From Verrucomicrobiales bacterium (GTDB lineage Bacteria > Verrucomicrobiota > Verrucomicrobiia > Methylacidiphilales > JAAUTS01), in contig JAIRPN010000013.1 of NCBI GenBank assembly GCA_031256975.1, positions 186,001-250,000 on the forward strand: 64,000 bases of DNA, in the 5' to 3' direction. Under the pieces are notes generated by a model, which saw nothing but the letters and a program-made list of their open reading frames with translations, searched no databases and was not told where the DNA came from. Each line of letters starts with the position of its first letter. Position 1 is the stretch's first letter. A program made the translations under genes and the position numbers. Shown in pieces: positions 16,993 through 26,209 of this stretch.

Positions 16993-18930
16993 TTATGGCT
17001 CGTTTTTCGCCTTCAGCGAAATCACCGGGCTGTAATGGTCGGTAAATTCCGCGCTCCACCAATTGCCGGTTTCCCACCAGTCGCCAAATTTGCTGAAATG
17101 ATATTCGTACAGATTGGTGCGCAGGTAGCGTGGCGGGTGGTCGGGGAAGGGATTATTGGCCAGCAGCGAGGTGACTTGTGGCGAATTGTGCAACAAGCGC
17201 TGGCAAAAGGCGATGAACCACGGCGTTTGCTCGAAATTGCCGAGCGCGGCGAACCACAATTGGAAGTCGAGCCGCGGCAGGTAGGGCTGGCAGAAAGAGG
17301 GCATTTCGCCGGTATTGCCGGGTTTCCATTTGAAGGAATAGTCGAACCAGGTGGTGCCGTCGTCGCTGCCCTGCAAGGTGATTTCCTGCCGCTTGGTGGT
17401 CATTACCGCGAACAGTCCATAGCTGTTGACCGAACGGAACGGCGTGGCCAGTTCATTGGCCCAGGTGATTGGCGCAGGCCAGTTGATGCGGGCGCCGAGA
17501 TTGAATAATGTGTCGGGAACAGTCAGGATTGCCAGCCATAACGACAGCGGAACCAGTACATACCAGCGCCAGCGGAGCAGGGCTAAGCTCTTTCGTTCAC
17601 CCTGAACTTGTCGAAGGGTGGAATTATTTCCCTTGGTTTTGTCGTCCTTCGACAAGCTCAGGATGAGCGGGATGCGGTGGCGGATGAATGAAAAGATTTT
17701 CCGCCAAGTGACGTCATCCACCAGCCACAGGCAAATTGCCACGGTTAGCGGGTTGAAGAAGCCGTAATTGCCGGTGAGAAAGATCAGGATTTGCAGCAGG
17801 ACGAACCCGCAGGCGGCGGTGAGTTGCAGTCGTCGCGGGGCGTAAATACATAAGGGCAACAGCACCTCAATGAACAAGGTGGCGATCACCGCAAATTGCA
17901 GCATCCAGGGCGGTAGTTGGTGAATGAAGAACGCTAATGGCGAGGGCAGCGGTTGGGTTTCGAAATGATACTGCAACGCGGTCAGGTGGTGCCAGGTTTC
18001 GTCGCCGCTGAGCAATTTCAACGCGCCCGAGGAAAACAGCAGCCGGAACAACAGCCACAGCAACAGCCAGCGGGCGAGAATCGGGGCTTGATGGTTGGTG
18101 TTTTTTCGCCAGCGCCACGCTAACGGCGAAATGAAAATACCCAGAAACCCGGCCTCCAGCAACAGAGCGTCCCATTGGAAACTAAGAAAGACGTTGCCGA
18201 TATTGACCAGCGACAAATACAGGAACCACAACAGGAAGAATCCGAGCGCCGGGGCAAGATCAAAAAAGACCGCCACCGCAAGCAGCATGCCCGTTGCGCA
18301 AACCGCCTGCAGCATGAAGTCGCTGCTGCTGATCCAGAAGACGGTGGGGATTTTGTAAAACGCCAGCAGGTCGTAATAAGCGTAGGCGTTTTCCAGCAGC
18401 GAGGAAGCCGGGGTAATGCCATTCGGGCCGACCAGTCCGGTGATTTGCCCGAACAGGTTGGCGAAGGCGATGAAGAAGATCACCGCCAGGCTTTTGGCGA
18501 ACAACCGGGTGCTGATTGAATATGCGGGAATTTCGCCGCGCAGGCCGCTAACGGTGAGATCGAGTTTGGACAAACCGCTGCGATGTTTGGCGACAAAACA
18601 GTAAACGGCCTCGCACAATGGCGCGGTCGCGCGATAAATCCAGCGCAGCACTTTGCCGAGCCGGTGTTGCGCCAGCGCCTCGAAACAGCCGCGCGCGGCG
18701 GAATGGACTTCACCGTTGGCGTCGATGTATTGGATCGAAGCGTCGAATTCCCCGCTCGAAATCTCGGGAAATTTCCCCGCCACTTCCTGTGAGGTGGCGA
18801 TTTCAAGCCTGTCGCCCGTGACCTGTTGCAGCCGTCGCACCCATTTCAGGCAGAATCCGCAGTCGCCGTCATAAATGAACAGAGGCTTGCGCGGGACGGA
18901 TTTGACACGACGCGGAGGCAGGGAGGACAT
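16993..18930 (-). CDS. DCC thiol-disulfide oxidoreductase fused to lipase maturation factor-like membrane protein
   Basis: About 645 residues from the ATG at 18930 (the longer frame starts with TTG). Residues 15-120 form a DUF393 (DCC1) domain with LFIYDGDCGFCLKW, a CxxC redox site. The rest is a multi-span membrane region like eukaryotic lipase maturation factor, with SFQWDALLLEAGFLGIFISPL and SGALKLLSGDETW, followed by a soluble C-terminal part (RSVNSYGLFAVMTTKRQEI, PRLDFQLWFAAL). In animals LMF1 aids lipase folding in the ER; the bacterial role is unknown, and fusion to a redox domain suggests disulfide handling in exported proteins. A dispersed hairpin repeat is inserted in frame (17598-17665). 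Confidence 0.85.
   Translation of the reverse strand: MSSLPPRRVKSVPRKPLFIYDGDCGFCLKWVRRLQQVTGDRLEIATSQEVAGKFPEISSGEFDASIQYIDANGEVHSAARGCFEALAQHRLGKVLRWIYRATAPLCEAVYCFVAKHRSGLSKLDLTVSGLRGEIPAYSISTRLFAKSLAVIFFIAFANLFGQITGLVGPNGITPASSLLENAYAYYDLLAFYKIPTVFWISSSDFMLQAVCATGMLLAVAVFFDLAPALGFFLLWFLYLSLVNIGNVFLSFQWDALLLEAGFLGIFISPLAWRWRKNTNHQAPILARWLLLWLLFRLLFSSGALKLLSGDETWHHLTALQYHFETQPLPSPLAFFIHQLPPWMLQFAVIATLFIEVLLPLCIYAPRRLQLTAACGFVLLQILIFLTGNYGFFNPLTVAICLWLVDDVTWRKIFSFIRHRIPLILSLSKDDKTKGNNSTLRQVQGERKSLALLRWRWYVLVPLSLWLAILTVPDTLFNLGARINWPAPITWANELATPFRSVNSYGLFAVMTTKRQEITLQGSDDGTTWFDYSFKWKPGNTGEMPSFCQPYLPRLDFQLWFAALGNFEQTPWFIAFCQRLLHNSPQVTSLLANNPFPDHPPRYLRTNLYEYHFSKFGDWWETGNWWSAEFTDHYSPVISLKAKNEP
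17598..17665. repeat. Dispersed inverted repeat inserted within a coding region
   Basis: Arms CACCCTGAACTTGTCGAAGG and CCTTCGACAAGCTCAGGATG are inverted around 28 bases. This is the well-known repeat family translated as LSLSKD and LRQVQGER. Here it adds about 23 residues in frame to a cytoplasmic or periplasmic loop of the lipase maturation factor-like protein. Confidence 0.88.
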
Positions 18931-18997
18931 GGAATTTAGTTTAAGAGCCAAAAACGAAAGTGCAATGCCGGGCTGTTTTCGCTAAACTGCCCGGCTG

Positions 18998-19714
18998 ATG
19001 AATTATTCGGTGCTGAAGGTTAGCGTCATGGCGCAGACGGCATCGCTGGCGTTGCATGCGGCGGTGATTGTCGGCGGCGGGCTGCTGTTCCTGCAGCCCG
19101 CGCAATTCGGCATGGACAACGGCCAGGGCGGGGCGACGGGTCTGGCCTCACGGCAGATCCTGCAGGCCGAGGTGCAACTCAATGATTTACATTCGTCAAC
19201 CACCAACCGGACGGTCGACAAAAATGATGCTACGGATGAACTGTCGCCCGTGCCCGATCCTGACGCCGATGTTACGGTCAACACGACTCCCGCAGCTTCC
19301 GCGGCGCAAGGCGTCAATTCCAATGATTTTCCGGTGTCACAGGTAACCGAGTATCGTCCGGCCGACGAGAAACCCTCGGTCGGTTCGCCCGGCACGCTGA
19401 CGGCGAAGATGTTCGCTGCCGGCAACGGCGGGGCCAAGACCGCCGCGCAACCGGTCTATTTGCACAACCCGCCGCCGTCTTATCCGACCAGCGCCCGCGA
19501 AAGAAGCCAGGAAGGCCGCGTGCTATTGCGCGTCAGCATTGGCGTGGACGGCGCGGTTAGCGGTATCAAGGTGCAAAGGACCTCCGGTTACCCGGTGCTC
19601 GATGACGCGGCGCTGGCGGCGGTGCGAAAGTGGGTTTTCTCGCCCGCGACTATCGGTGGCGTGAAAGTGGAGGACACCATCGACCTGCCCATCGTGTTTT
19701 CACTGAAGAAGTGA
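18998..19714 (+). CDS. TonB family protein (C-terminal TonB domain)
   Basis: A 238-residue protein with one N-terminal membrane helix (ASLALHAAVIVGGGLLFLQP), a flexible Pro/Thr-rich middle and a C-terminal TonB domain (residues about 155-235: NPPPSYPTSARERSQEGRVLLRVSIGVDGAVSGIKVQRTSG, VLDDAALAAVRKWVFSPA). TonB transmits proton-motive energy from ExbBD to outer-membrane receptors, with helix in the inner membrane and the domain reaching through the periplasm. exbB/exbD are not adjacent, so it could also serve another transport or TolA-like role. The gene starts with an iterated motif in codons 8-9. Confidence 0.85.
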   Translation: MNYSVLKVSVMAQTASLALHAAVIVGGGLLFLQPAQFGMDNGQGGATGLASRQILQAEVQLNDLHSSTTNRTVDKNDATDELSPVPDPDADVTVNTTPAASAAQGVNSNDFPVSQVTEYRPADEKPSVGSPGTLTAKMFAAGNGGAKTAAQPVYLHNPPPSYPTSARERSQEGRVLLRVSIGVDGAVSGIKVQRTSGYPVLDDAALAAVRKWVFSPATIGGVKVEDTIDLPIVFSLKK

Positions 19715-19754
19715 AAGGTTTGCCGATTTTAAATTTGGGTTTAGCTTTAGCGTT

Positions 19755-20387
19755 ATGATTTCGACCAAGAGCAAGATTGTGTTGGTGTGGCTGGTGGCGT
19801 TGCTGCTGTGCGGTTTGATCGCGTTGGCTTCGTATTTTTTCTTCTCCCGCCTGCAGGAAAGTTCGGTCCGCCCGGCCGGCACCTTCAAAAAGGTGCCGGA
19901 CTTTGAATTCACCGAGCGCACTGGCAAGCCCTTCAATTCAAAAGAGCTGAAGGGCAAAATCTGGGTGGCGGATTTCATCTTCACCCGTTGCCCGGGGCAA
20001 TGCCTGTCGATGTCGCGGCATTTTGCCCAGTTGCAAAAAATCCTGCCCAAGCGCGATGACGTGGTGCTAGTGTCGTTTTCCATCGACTCGAATTACGACA
20101 CGCCGCAAATTTTATCGAACTACGCCGACGGTTATGAAGCCGAGGCCAACCGCTGGTTTTTCCTCACCGGTGACCAGGAAAAGATTCACCAACTGGTGAT
20201 TAGCGGCTTCCTGTTGCCGATCGCCAAGACTCCCGAGGAACGCGTGGCACTGGAAGGCGGTTTCACCCACAGCAGCCGTTTCGTGGTCATCGACCGCGAA
20301 GGCAACATCCGCAGCTACGTCGAAGGCCTCAGCGAGGATTCTCCCAAGGACACCCTTGCAGCAATTCATGCGTTGCTGAAGGAATAG
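19755..20387 (+). CDS. SCO1/SenC family copper-binding protein
   Basis: A 210-residue thioredoxin-fold protein with one N-terminal membrane anchor (IVLVWLVALLLCGLIALASYFFF). The metal site is complete: FTRCPGQCLSMS (CxxxC) and the His in FTHSSRFVVID. SCO1 proteins deliver copper to the CuA centre of cytochrome c oxidase, or act as periplasmic thiol oxidoreductases. No oxidase genes lie nearby. It follows the TonB-type gene by 40 bases in the same direction and may share its transcript. Confidence 0.88.
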   Translation: MISTKSKIVLVWLVALLLCGLIALASYFFFSRLQESSVRPAGTFKKVPDFEFTERTGKPFNSKELKGKIWVADFIFTRCPGQCLSMSRHFAQLQKILPKRDDVVLVSFSIDSNYDTPQILSNYADGYEAEANRWFFLTGDQEKIHQLVISGFLLPIAKTPEERVALEGGFTHSSRFVVIDREGNIRSYVEGLSEDSPKDTLAAIHALLKE

Positions 20388-20392
20388 ATGGA

Positions 20393-20662
20393 TTACATTT
20401 TCGGCTTGTAAAACACCGCCACGTTGCCGACTTGGTGGACGATAATACTGTCAGTCAATTCGGCCAGTTTGGCGGTTAGCGCCTTTTTTTCATCCTTGTG
20501 CGCGGCAAATTGGACTTTCAACAAGGGATGACTTTCCTGGGTGTGGCGGAATTCCGCCAGAAACTCCTCACTCAGGGCGTGTTTGCCGACCTTTAATACC
20601 GGGTTCAGGCGCTGGGCCTTGGCTTTGAGATCTTGCAATTCAGTTTTGGTCAGGGTGGTCAT
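20393..20662 (-). CDS. yhbY: YhbY family RNA-binding protein (CRM domain)
   Basis: An 89-residue protein from MTTLTKTELQDLKAKAQRL (ATG at 20662; the longer frame adds 14 residues without similarity). It is one CRM domain, with LKAKAQRLNPVLKVGKHALSEEFLAEF and the end QVGNVAVFYKP; the usual GxxG loop reads VGKHAL here. YhbY associates with large ribosomal subunit precursors and CRM domains bind RNA. It converges with the SCO1 gene, leaving 5 bases between. Confidence 0.88.
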   Translation of the reverse strand: MTTLTKTELQDLKAKAQRLNPVLKVGKHALSEEFLAEFRHTQESHPLLKVQFAAHKDEKKALTAKLAELTDSIIVHQVGNVAVFYKPKM

Positions 20663-20707
20663 CAACCCGAGCGTAGCAGGTTTCCGGCCTGCCACGCAGC
20701 ACAATTT

Positions 20708-21691
20708 TTAGCGGTGGCCTCCGCCAAAATGGCTGGGCATGGGCCGCGGCATCGGTCGCGGCTGTGGATGAAACGCGGGTTGCGGGGCCGGGCCGGGCGA
20801 AGGATGGTAACCTGCGGGAGGTCCGTGCGGTGGTTGCGGGCCCGGATGTGGATGTGGGTTGGGGCTTGGACCAGGGTGCGGCGGAGGTCCGGGATGTGGC
20901 CCGGGCGGGCCGGGAGGATGCGGGCCGGGGCCTGGTCCGGGCGGATGAGGGGGACCCGGAGGGTGTGGCCGTGGCGGAGGAGGAGGTGGCGGATAATACC
21001 AAGGGTTGTACCACGGATAGTAGCTGCCAAAGCCAATGCCGATGGAAAAGCTTGGACCACTGTCAACATAGACAGGCGAAGTGTAGGTGGTGCCGGGCTG
21101 GGAAACGGTGGTGGTCGTGGTGGTTTGCGTGGTCGTGCCGCTGGTGGTTGTGGCTTCGCTGTCGTTGGCGGCGGTCAATTCGCCGCCAGGCAGGGTGGAA
21201 CGGTGCTGGATGACGCTGCCCAGGGTATTGTCGAGCCGTTCGGACATTTGTTGCAATCCGCCGATTTCATTGTTAGCGGCCACGGCGGCGTTAATCTGGT
21301 CGGGGGTGGCGAGGTGGGTGCTGCTGTCGAGGCTGTATTTGGCACGGATGTTGGTGGCAAGGGTCTGGATTTGCACCACGCGATCATGAAACTCGGCGAT
21401 GTCCGATTTTACCGCGGCGGATTTCTTGTTGAGGTCGTTGACGTCAATCTGATCGGCGGTTTGCGCGTCGTAGGCCGCGGTCAACGCGTTGCGATAGGAG
21501 GCGGTATCGGCGTTGGCCAGTTCGCGTGCTGATTTTGCCGCGTCGATCAACGGCTGGGCGCTTTGCTGGAACTCGGCCTGCGCTTGTTGCAGGTCCTGCG
21601 CATTAGGATCGGCGTGGAGTGACGCGACACAAAGCAGCAGGGTGGAAAGGAAGACTAGACAACGGCACGACACTGGGGATTGCGTGTTCAT
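20708..21691 (-). CDS. Secreted Pro/His-rich protein of unknown function
   Basis: A 327-residue protein with a signal peptide (LVFLSTLLLCVASLHAD). Residues 25-160 are helical and probably coiled coil (DLQQAQAEFQQSAQPL, QQMSERLDNTLGSVI). Next come a Thr-rich segment (TTTQTTTTTTVSQPG), YTSPVYVDSGPSFSIGIGFGSYYPWYNPWYYPP, and about 110 residues of Pro, Gly and His ending in FGGGHR. The layout and several segments recur in the 570-residue protein at 22916, so they are paralogs. The Pro-rich tail looks like a cell-wall-spanning or surface region. The stop codon lies in an iterated motif. Confidence 0.65.
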   Translation of the reverse strand: MNTQSPVSCRCLVFLSTLLLCVASLHADPNAQDLQQAQAEFQQSAQPLIDAAKSARELANADTASYRNALTAAYDAQTADQIDVNDLNKKSAAVKSDIAEFHDRVVQIQTLATNIRAKYSLDSSTHLATPDQINAAVAANNEIGGLQQMSERLDNTLGSVIQHRSTLPGGELTAANDSEATTTSGTTTQTTTTTTVSQPGTTYTSPVYVDSGPSFSIGIGFGSYYPWYNPWYYPPPPPPPRPHPPGPPHPPGPGPGPHPPGPPGPHPGPPPHPGPSPNPHPHPGPQPPHGPPAGYHPSPGPAPQPAFHPQPRPMPRPMPSHFGGGHR

Positions 21692-21747
21692 AATGGTTGC
21701 TATGGCTTAAACATAAACCCGGACGGATAGCCCCGCAACCGGGAATT

Positions 21748-22878
21748 TCACAGGCTCACGAAATCGCGGTTGGCGTCCGGCAGGCGCAGCAGGTCGCGCC
21801 AGGCCTCGAGCGTGAGCAGGCCGCGATGATGGAAGAACACGGTCTGGGCGAAGCGGCGAAACAGGGGTTGGTTCAGGGCGAAATCGAGCAGGGCGTTGGG
21901 CGGGGTCAGGGTTTCGAAACCGCGGCGCAGGAGGTTTTTAAAGGCATAGGAGGGAAGTTGACGGCGGATTTGTTGCCAGGGGTCGGGGCCGCCGTCGAGC
22001 AGGTGGTTGGCAATGGCGACGCCGGCGAGGCGCCCAAGTTCCAGCGCGGGATGGATGCCGCCCGCGGTTAGCGGTGAAACGGTGCCAGCGGCATCGCCCA
22101 GCAACAGGGCGGACGCTAATGGCGGGTGATGCAGGGTGCCGCCCGCGGGGATGAGGCCGCCGCGCTGTCCGGTGCAGGTGGCGTCGCCAAAGTCGAAGAT
22201 TTTGCGCAGCCGGCCGATGAATTCATCCAGCCGCGGGGCGTGACGTTCGGAGGTGGCGAGGCCGATTTGCGTGCCGTGCACGCCCGGTACGGCCCAGCCG
22301 ATGTAACCACGGGCAAAATGGGAATCCAGAAAGACGTGCAGGAAATCGGGTTCCAAACCGCGCACGTTGTCCCATTCCTGTTCCACGCCAAGCAGAAATT
22401 TACGGTTGGCGGGGACTTGCAGGGTGGACGCTAACCGTGATCTGGCGCCATCCGCGCCGACCAGATAACGGGCGCTAACGGTGAAATCGGGGAGACTCCA
22501 GCCCTGCGGGTTTTTTTGACAGTCGCGGAAGGTGGAATCGCAACGGATCTCGGCGCCGCTGTTAGCGGCCTGTTCCGCCAGCCAGCCTAACAATCCGGTA
22601 GTGTCGGTAGCGAGGAAGTAGTAGCCGGGCGAGTGGAGGTCGATGAAGTTGAGGTTGGGGCTGTAGAGCCGGACCTTGTGGATTTTGCGGACGAACTTTT
22701 CCGGGAAGTCGAAGCGGTCGGCGACTTCCTTGACCAGGATGCCGGTGGTGTGCGGCTTGGCGCCGATGAAGGGCTTGCGCTCGAATACGACGGTTTTTGC
22801 GCCGCGCACCGCGGCAGCTTGGGCACAAACGAGTCCGGCGAAGCCGCCGCCGATGATGGCAAGGTCGATTTGTCGCAT
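21748..22878 (-). CDS. FAD-dependent oxidoreductase, geranylgeranyl reductase family
   Basis: A 376-residue flavoprotein. The N-terminal Rossmann motif is DLAIIGGGFAGLVCAQAAAVRGAKTVVFE, the second FAD site is YLVGADGARSRLA and the third is ALLLGDAAGTVSPLTAGGIHPALELGRLA. This order and the SPLTAGGI helix fit the geranylgeranyl reductase / polyprenyl-chain reductase group of the PHBH superfamily, which saturate isoprenoid tails or act on quinone-like substrates. A role in menaquinone or isoprenoid lipid metabolism is inference. It sits between two Pro-rich secreted paralogs. Six iterated motifs fall in this 1.1 kb gene or at its start. Confidence 0.82.
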   Translation of the reverse strand: MRQIDLAIIGGGFAGLVCAQAAAVRGAKTVVFERKPFIGAKPHTTGILVKEVADRFDFPEKFVRKIHKVRLYSPNLNFIDLHSPGYYFLATDTTGLLGWLAEQAANSGAEIRCDSTFRDCQKNPQGWSLPDFTVSARYLVGADGARSRLASTLQVPANRKFLLGVEQEWDNVRGLEPDFLHVFLDSHFARGYIGWAVPGVHGTQIGLATSERHAPRLDEFIGRLRKIFDFGDATCTGQRGGLIPAGGTLHHPPLASALLLGDAAGTVSPLTAGGIHPALELGRLAGVAIANHLLDGGPDPWQQIRRQLPSYAFKNLLRRGFETLTPPNALLDFALNQPLFRRFAQTVFFHHRGLLTLEAWRDLLRLPDANRDFVSL

Positions 22879-22915
22879 TTGATGGTTAGCGTAGGGGTTT
22901 CGCCGTTGGCGTCAA

Positions 22916-24628
22916 TCAGCGATGTCTACCGCCGCCACCTCCGCCGCCGGGGCCGGGCGCATTGTTGGAACGCGAGGGTTGCGAGGGCGGGCTGGAGGGT
23001 TGGAAAGAGGACCGGCTTGGCTGTTCCTGGCGCGGCGCGGGTGCCGGCCGTGAGGGAGGCGGTGAATAGGAACGGGACGGTGCCGATTCGGGCCGGTTCG
23101 GCGGGGTGTAAGTCGGCGCCGGGCGGCTGTTGTTCGAACGGGAATTGTTGTTATTGGCGGGAGGTGTGTAGACGGGCCTGGAGTTATTGCCGGGCGTGGG
23201 ACGCTGTTGTTGCCAGGACGGACGGGTGGAATCCGGCGTGGGTCTGCTGCTTGGCGCGGGTGACGGCGATGTGGCATTGCCGGGATGGTTGGGCGCGACG
23301 TAGGCCGGGGAATTGTTGTTAGCGGGCGTAACAGCATCGGTGGTCGCCGGCCGGTTTTGCGGACGGGACGGGCTTTGCTGCCAAGGCAGGTTGCGCGGGT
23401 TCGGGCGATTGCTGTCGTCGGCCGGAATGGTGATGGTATTGCGTGGCGGCGTGGGGAGCGAAGGTTTCGACTGTGAACCGGAACCGGGGCGGGGTAGCTG
23501 GTTGTCGGGCTTTGGTCTCACCGGATTGGACGGCTGGGTCCAGGGAGGATTATTGCCGGGGAATGGTTTGTCAGGTTTCGGCCTGCCGGGGTTGGATGGC
23601 TGGGTCCAAGGCGGAGGATTGTTGCCGGGGAAGGGTTTGCCGGGAGGAGGGCCGGGCGGTCTCGGCGGTTTGGGGCCATGATCGTGGTTGTGAGGAGGGC
23701 CGGGCGGATGTGGCGGTCGGGGTGGCGGCGGATAATAACGATTTTTGTAACCCCAGTAAGGATAATAATAGGAGGTGGCCCAGAACGGGTCGTAGGAGCT
23801 GTAACCGAACCAGAGACTGACGGTGGGGGTGTAGTAACCGGTGTCGTAATAAACCGGGTCGGTGTATACGGAGCCGGGTTGCGAGGTAACGGTCGTGGTG
23901 GTCTGGGTGGTGGTGCTGGATACCACGGTATCGGCGGACGTTTGGTCGTTAGCGTCGGTGGGGGGAGGATTGGTGGCGCTAACGCTGGCGTAGGCTTCGC
24001 TGCCGGCCAGGCGGTCGCGGTAATCGTCAATGCCGGCGAGGGTGTTGTCAAAGCGTTCGCTGAGACGCTGGTATTTGCCGAACTGGTCCTTGATGTCACT
24101 GATCTGGTTGATTTGTTCGGGGGTCAGGGAACTGATCAGCGGATCAATGCGCGGGTAGGTTTGCTGGAAATCGGCGAGGTCCTGCTTCAATGCGTTGGAC
24201 TTGGCGGTTAGCGCGTCCATGTCGATCTCGCTGGAACGGTTGGCCAGATAGGAAGAAGTCGCCGCTTCGCGCAGGGCGGTGGCGTGTTCGGTGGCCCGGT
24301 CGAGCAACGCTTGCAGGTCGCTGACAAATTTCTGGCATTCGGCGGGCAGGTCCTCGGGCGGTGGCTGCGGTGCGGCGGGCTGGTTGTCCGCAGTGCTTGC
24401 GGCCGGTGTCGCGATTAGCGGCCGCAACAGGTCGAGCCGCTTGTCCTCGACCGCCTTGATTGTTGCCGGGGCGTGGTGTTGCGTGACTGTCAGGTAAGCA
24501 CCGGCGCCGATGCCGACTGCGCCTAGGGCAACCAATGAACCGCAGGCAATGCCGTAAGCAAACGGGTTGCGGTCTTTCCAACTGGTTTTAAGGCCGGATT
24601 GCGGATTGGGATTTTCGGGTGCAGTCAT
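22916..24628 (-). CDS. Membrane-anchored Pro/Asn-rich protein, paralog of 20708-21691
   Basis: A 570-residue protein with an N-terminal membrane helix (YGIACGSLVALGAVGIGAGAYLTV) instead of a cleaved signal. The helical region (about 80-215: AECQKFVSDLQALLDRAT, YQRLSERFDNTLAGIDDYRDRL) is followed by TTTQTTTTVTSQPGSVYTDPVYYDTGYY and a very long low-complexity tail rich in Pro, Asn, Ser and Arg, ending GGGGGGGRHR. The shared segments show common descent with the shorter protein across the flavoprotein gene. Codons of the tail are repetitive. Function unknown; the tail would reach far from the inner membrane. Confidence 0.65.
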   Translation of the reverse strand: MTAPENPNPQSGLKTSWKDRNPFAYGIACGSLVALGAVGIGAGAYLTVTQHHAPATIKAVEDKRLDLLRPLIATPAASTADNQPAAPQPPPEDLPAECQKFVSDLQALLDRATEHATALREAATSSYLANRSSEIDMDALTAKSNALKQDLADFQQTYPRIDPLISSLTPEQINQISDIKDQFGKYQRLSERFDNTLAGIDDYRDRLAGSEAYASVSATNPPPTDANDQTSADTVVSSTTTQTTTTVTSQPGSVYTDPVYYDTGYYTPTVSLWFGYSSYDPFWATSYYYPYWGYKNRYYPPPPRPPHPPGPPHNHDHGPKPPRPPGPPPGKPFPGNNPPPWTQPSNPGRPKPDKPFPGNNPPWTQPSNPVRPKPDNQLPRPGSGSQSKPSLPTPPRNTITIPADDSNRPNPRNLPWQQSPSRPQNRPATTDAVTPANNNSPAYVAPNHPGNATSPSPAPSSRPTPDSTRPSWQQQRPTPGNNSRPVYTPPANNNNSRSNNSRPAPTYTPPNRPESAPSRSYSPPPSRPAPAPRQEQPSRSSFQPSSPPSQPSRSNNAPGPGGGGGGGRHR

Positions 24629-24780
24629 TTATTTTACCTGGTTAAGTATCTGCCATTACAAACAGCCGGGCAAGAAAAAGGTTACAAGCCCCTTTGGCGG
24701 AAGGCAAAGTTTGTTTCGCCAGCCGCCGGATGCTGCGTATAATTTCCCCCTAACTATTTGCAGGCGTTTTGGTTGAATTT

Positions 24781-26172
24781 ATGGCTAATGACAAGATTAC
24801 GGTAATCGGCGCGGGATTGGCAGGGGCGGAAGCGGCCTGGCAAATCGCTCGTCGCGGGGTCGCGGTGCGGTTGTTTGAGATGCGGCCCAAGGTGCCGACA
24901 CCCGCGCATGCGACCGGTCATTTTGCCGAATTGGTGTGCAGCAATTCGTTCGGTTCGGTGTTGCCCGACCGGGCGGCGGGACAGTTGAAATGGGAGATGG
25001 AGCAGATGGGTTCGCTAATCCTGAGCTCGGCGCAACAGACCGCGGTGCCGGCAGGCGGGGCGCTGGCGGTGGACCGTGAGAAATTTTCCGAGCTGGTGAC
25101 TGCGCGGTTGGCGGCGGAACCGCTGGTGGAGATTGTGCGCGAGGAAGTGACCGGGCTGCCCGCTAACGGTGAAATCGCGGTGGTGGCGTCGGGACCGTTG
25201 ACCAGTTCGTCGTTGGCGTCGTCGATTGCCGGATTGACCGGGGAGAAACATTTGTATTTTTACGACGCGCTGGCGCCGATTGTTGATGCGGAGTCGATTG
25301 ATAGGAATATCTGCTGGCAGGCTTCGCGTTATTCGGATAACGACGCTAACGGTGAGGGAGATTATTTGAACTGCCCGTTGAACGAGGCGGAGTACCACGC
25401 ATTTGTCGACGCATTGTTAGCGGCGGAGAAAATCCCGCTGAAGGATTTTGAGAAACAGGAGGAATGTTTCTTCGAAGGGTGCCTGCCGATCGAGGTGCTG
25501 GCCTCGCGCGGGCGTGACGCGCTGGCTTACGGGCCGATGTCGCCGAAGGGCCTGGACGATCCGCGGACCGGTCGCTGGCCGCATGCGGTGGTGCAATTGC
25601 GGCAGGACAATGTGGCGGGCTCCTTGTACAATCTGGTCGGTTTCCAGACCAACATGAAATGGGGCGAGCAGGAACGGGTGCTGCGGCTGATCCCCGGTTT
25701 GCAAAACGCGGAGTTCGTACGGCTGGGACAAATGCATCGCAATACCTTCATTAATTCGCCCTCGCTGTTAGCGCCCTCGTTGGAGCTGAAGAAGCAACCG
25801 GGACTGTTCTTCGGCGGGCAGATCACCGGGGTGGAAGGTTACATGGGAAACGCGGCGACCGGATTGTTAGCGGGTCTCAACGCGGTGCGGCGCTTGCGCG
25901 GTGAAACTTTGCTGGAACTGCCGCTAACGACCATGCTGGGGGCCTTGTGCCACTATATTACCCATGCCGAGGCGAAACATTTCCAGCCGATGAAAGCGAA
26001 CTTTGGCCTGATGCCGCCATTGGCGAAACAGGTGCGGCAGAAACGCGCGCGTTACGAAGCGTATGCCAAACGGGCGCAGGAGGATTTTCTGGGCACGTTC
26101 AACGCAGAGGCGCGGAGCACGCGGGGTTTTGATTTTATGGTGGACGCAAATCATCCGCCACTTCACCGTTAG
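24781..26172 (+). CDS. trmFO: tRNA (uracil-54-C5)-methyltransferase, methylenetetrahydrofolate/FAD-dependent
   Basis: A 463-residue protein from [20 protein letters not shown] (ATG at 24781). TrmFO makes m5U54 in the tRNA T-loop using folate carbon and FADH2. Seen: the FAD motif [59 protein letters not shown] with a conserved Cys, [25 protein letters not shown] and [24 protein letters not shown]. The five CTA/TTA leucine codons I found are all in iterated motifs. The last 23 or so residues (after EDFLGT) are read from the arm and interior of a hairpin repeat, so the native end has been replaced. Confidence 0.95.
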   Translation: MANDKITVIGAGLAGAEAAWQIARRGVAVRLFEMRPKVPTPAHATGHFAELVCSNSFGSVLPDRAAGQLKWEMEQMGSLILSSAQQTAVPAGGALAVDREKFSELVTARLAAEPLVEIVREEVTGLPANGEIAVVASGPLTSSSLASSIAGLTGEKHLYFYDALAPIVDAESIDRNICWQASRYSDNDANGEGDYLNCPLNEAEYHAFVDALLAAEKIPLKDFEKQEECFFEGCLPIEVLASRGRDALAYGPMSPKGLDDPRTGRWPHAVVQLRQDNVAGSLYNLVGFQTNMKWGEQERVLRLIPGLQNAEFVRLGQMHRNTFINSPSLLAPSLELKKQPGLFFGGQITGVEGYMGNAATGLLAGLNAVRRLRGETLLELPLTTMLGALCHYITHAEAKHFQPMKANFGLMPPLAKQVRQKRARYEAYAKRAQEDFLGTFNAEARSTRGFDFMVDANHPPLHR

Positions 26173-26209
26173 TGTTCTAACTCGGAGTTCTCAGCGCCTC
26201 TGCGTTGAA
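26098..26209. repeat. Interspersed hairpin repeat, CGCAGAGGCGCGGAG family, copy 3
   Basis: Arms TTCAACGCAGAGGCGCGGAG and CTCAGCGCCTCTGCGTTGAA enclose 72 bases. The left arm and interior encode the end of TrmFO; the right arm ends one base before the stop codon of the converging yebC. It probably ended up as the terminator region of both genes. Confidence 0.88.
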
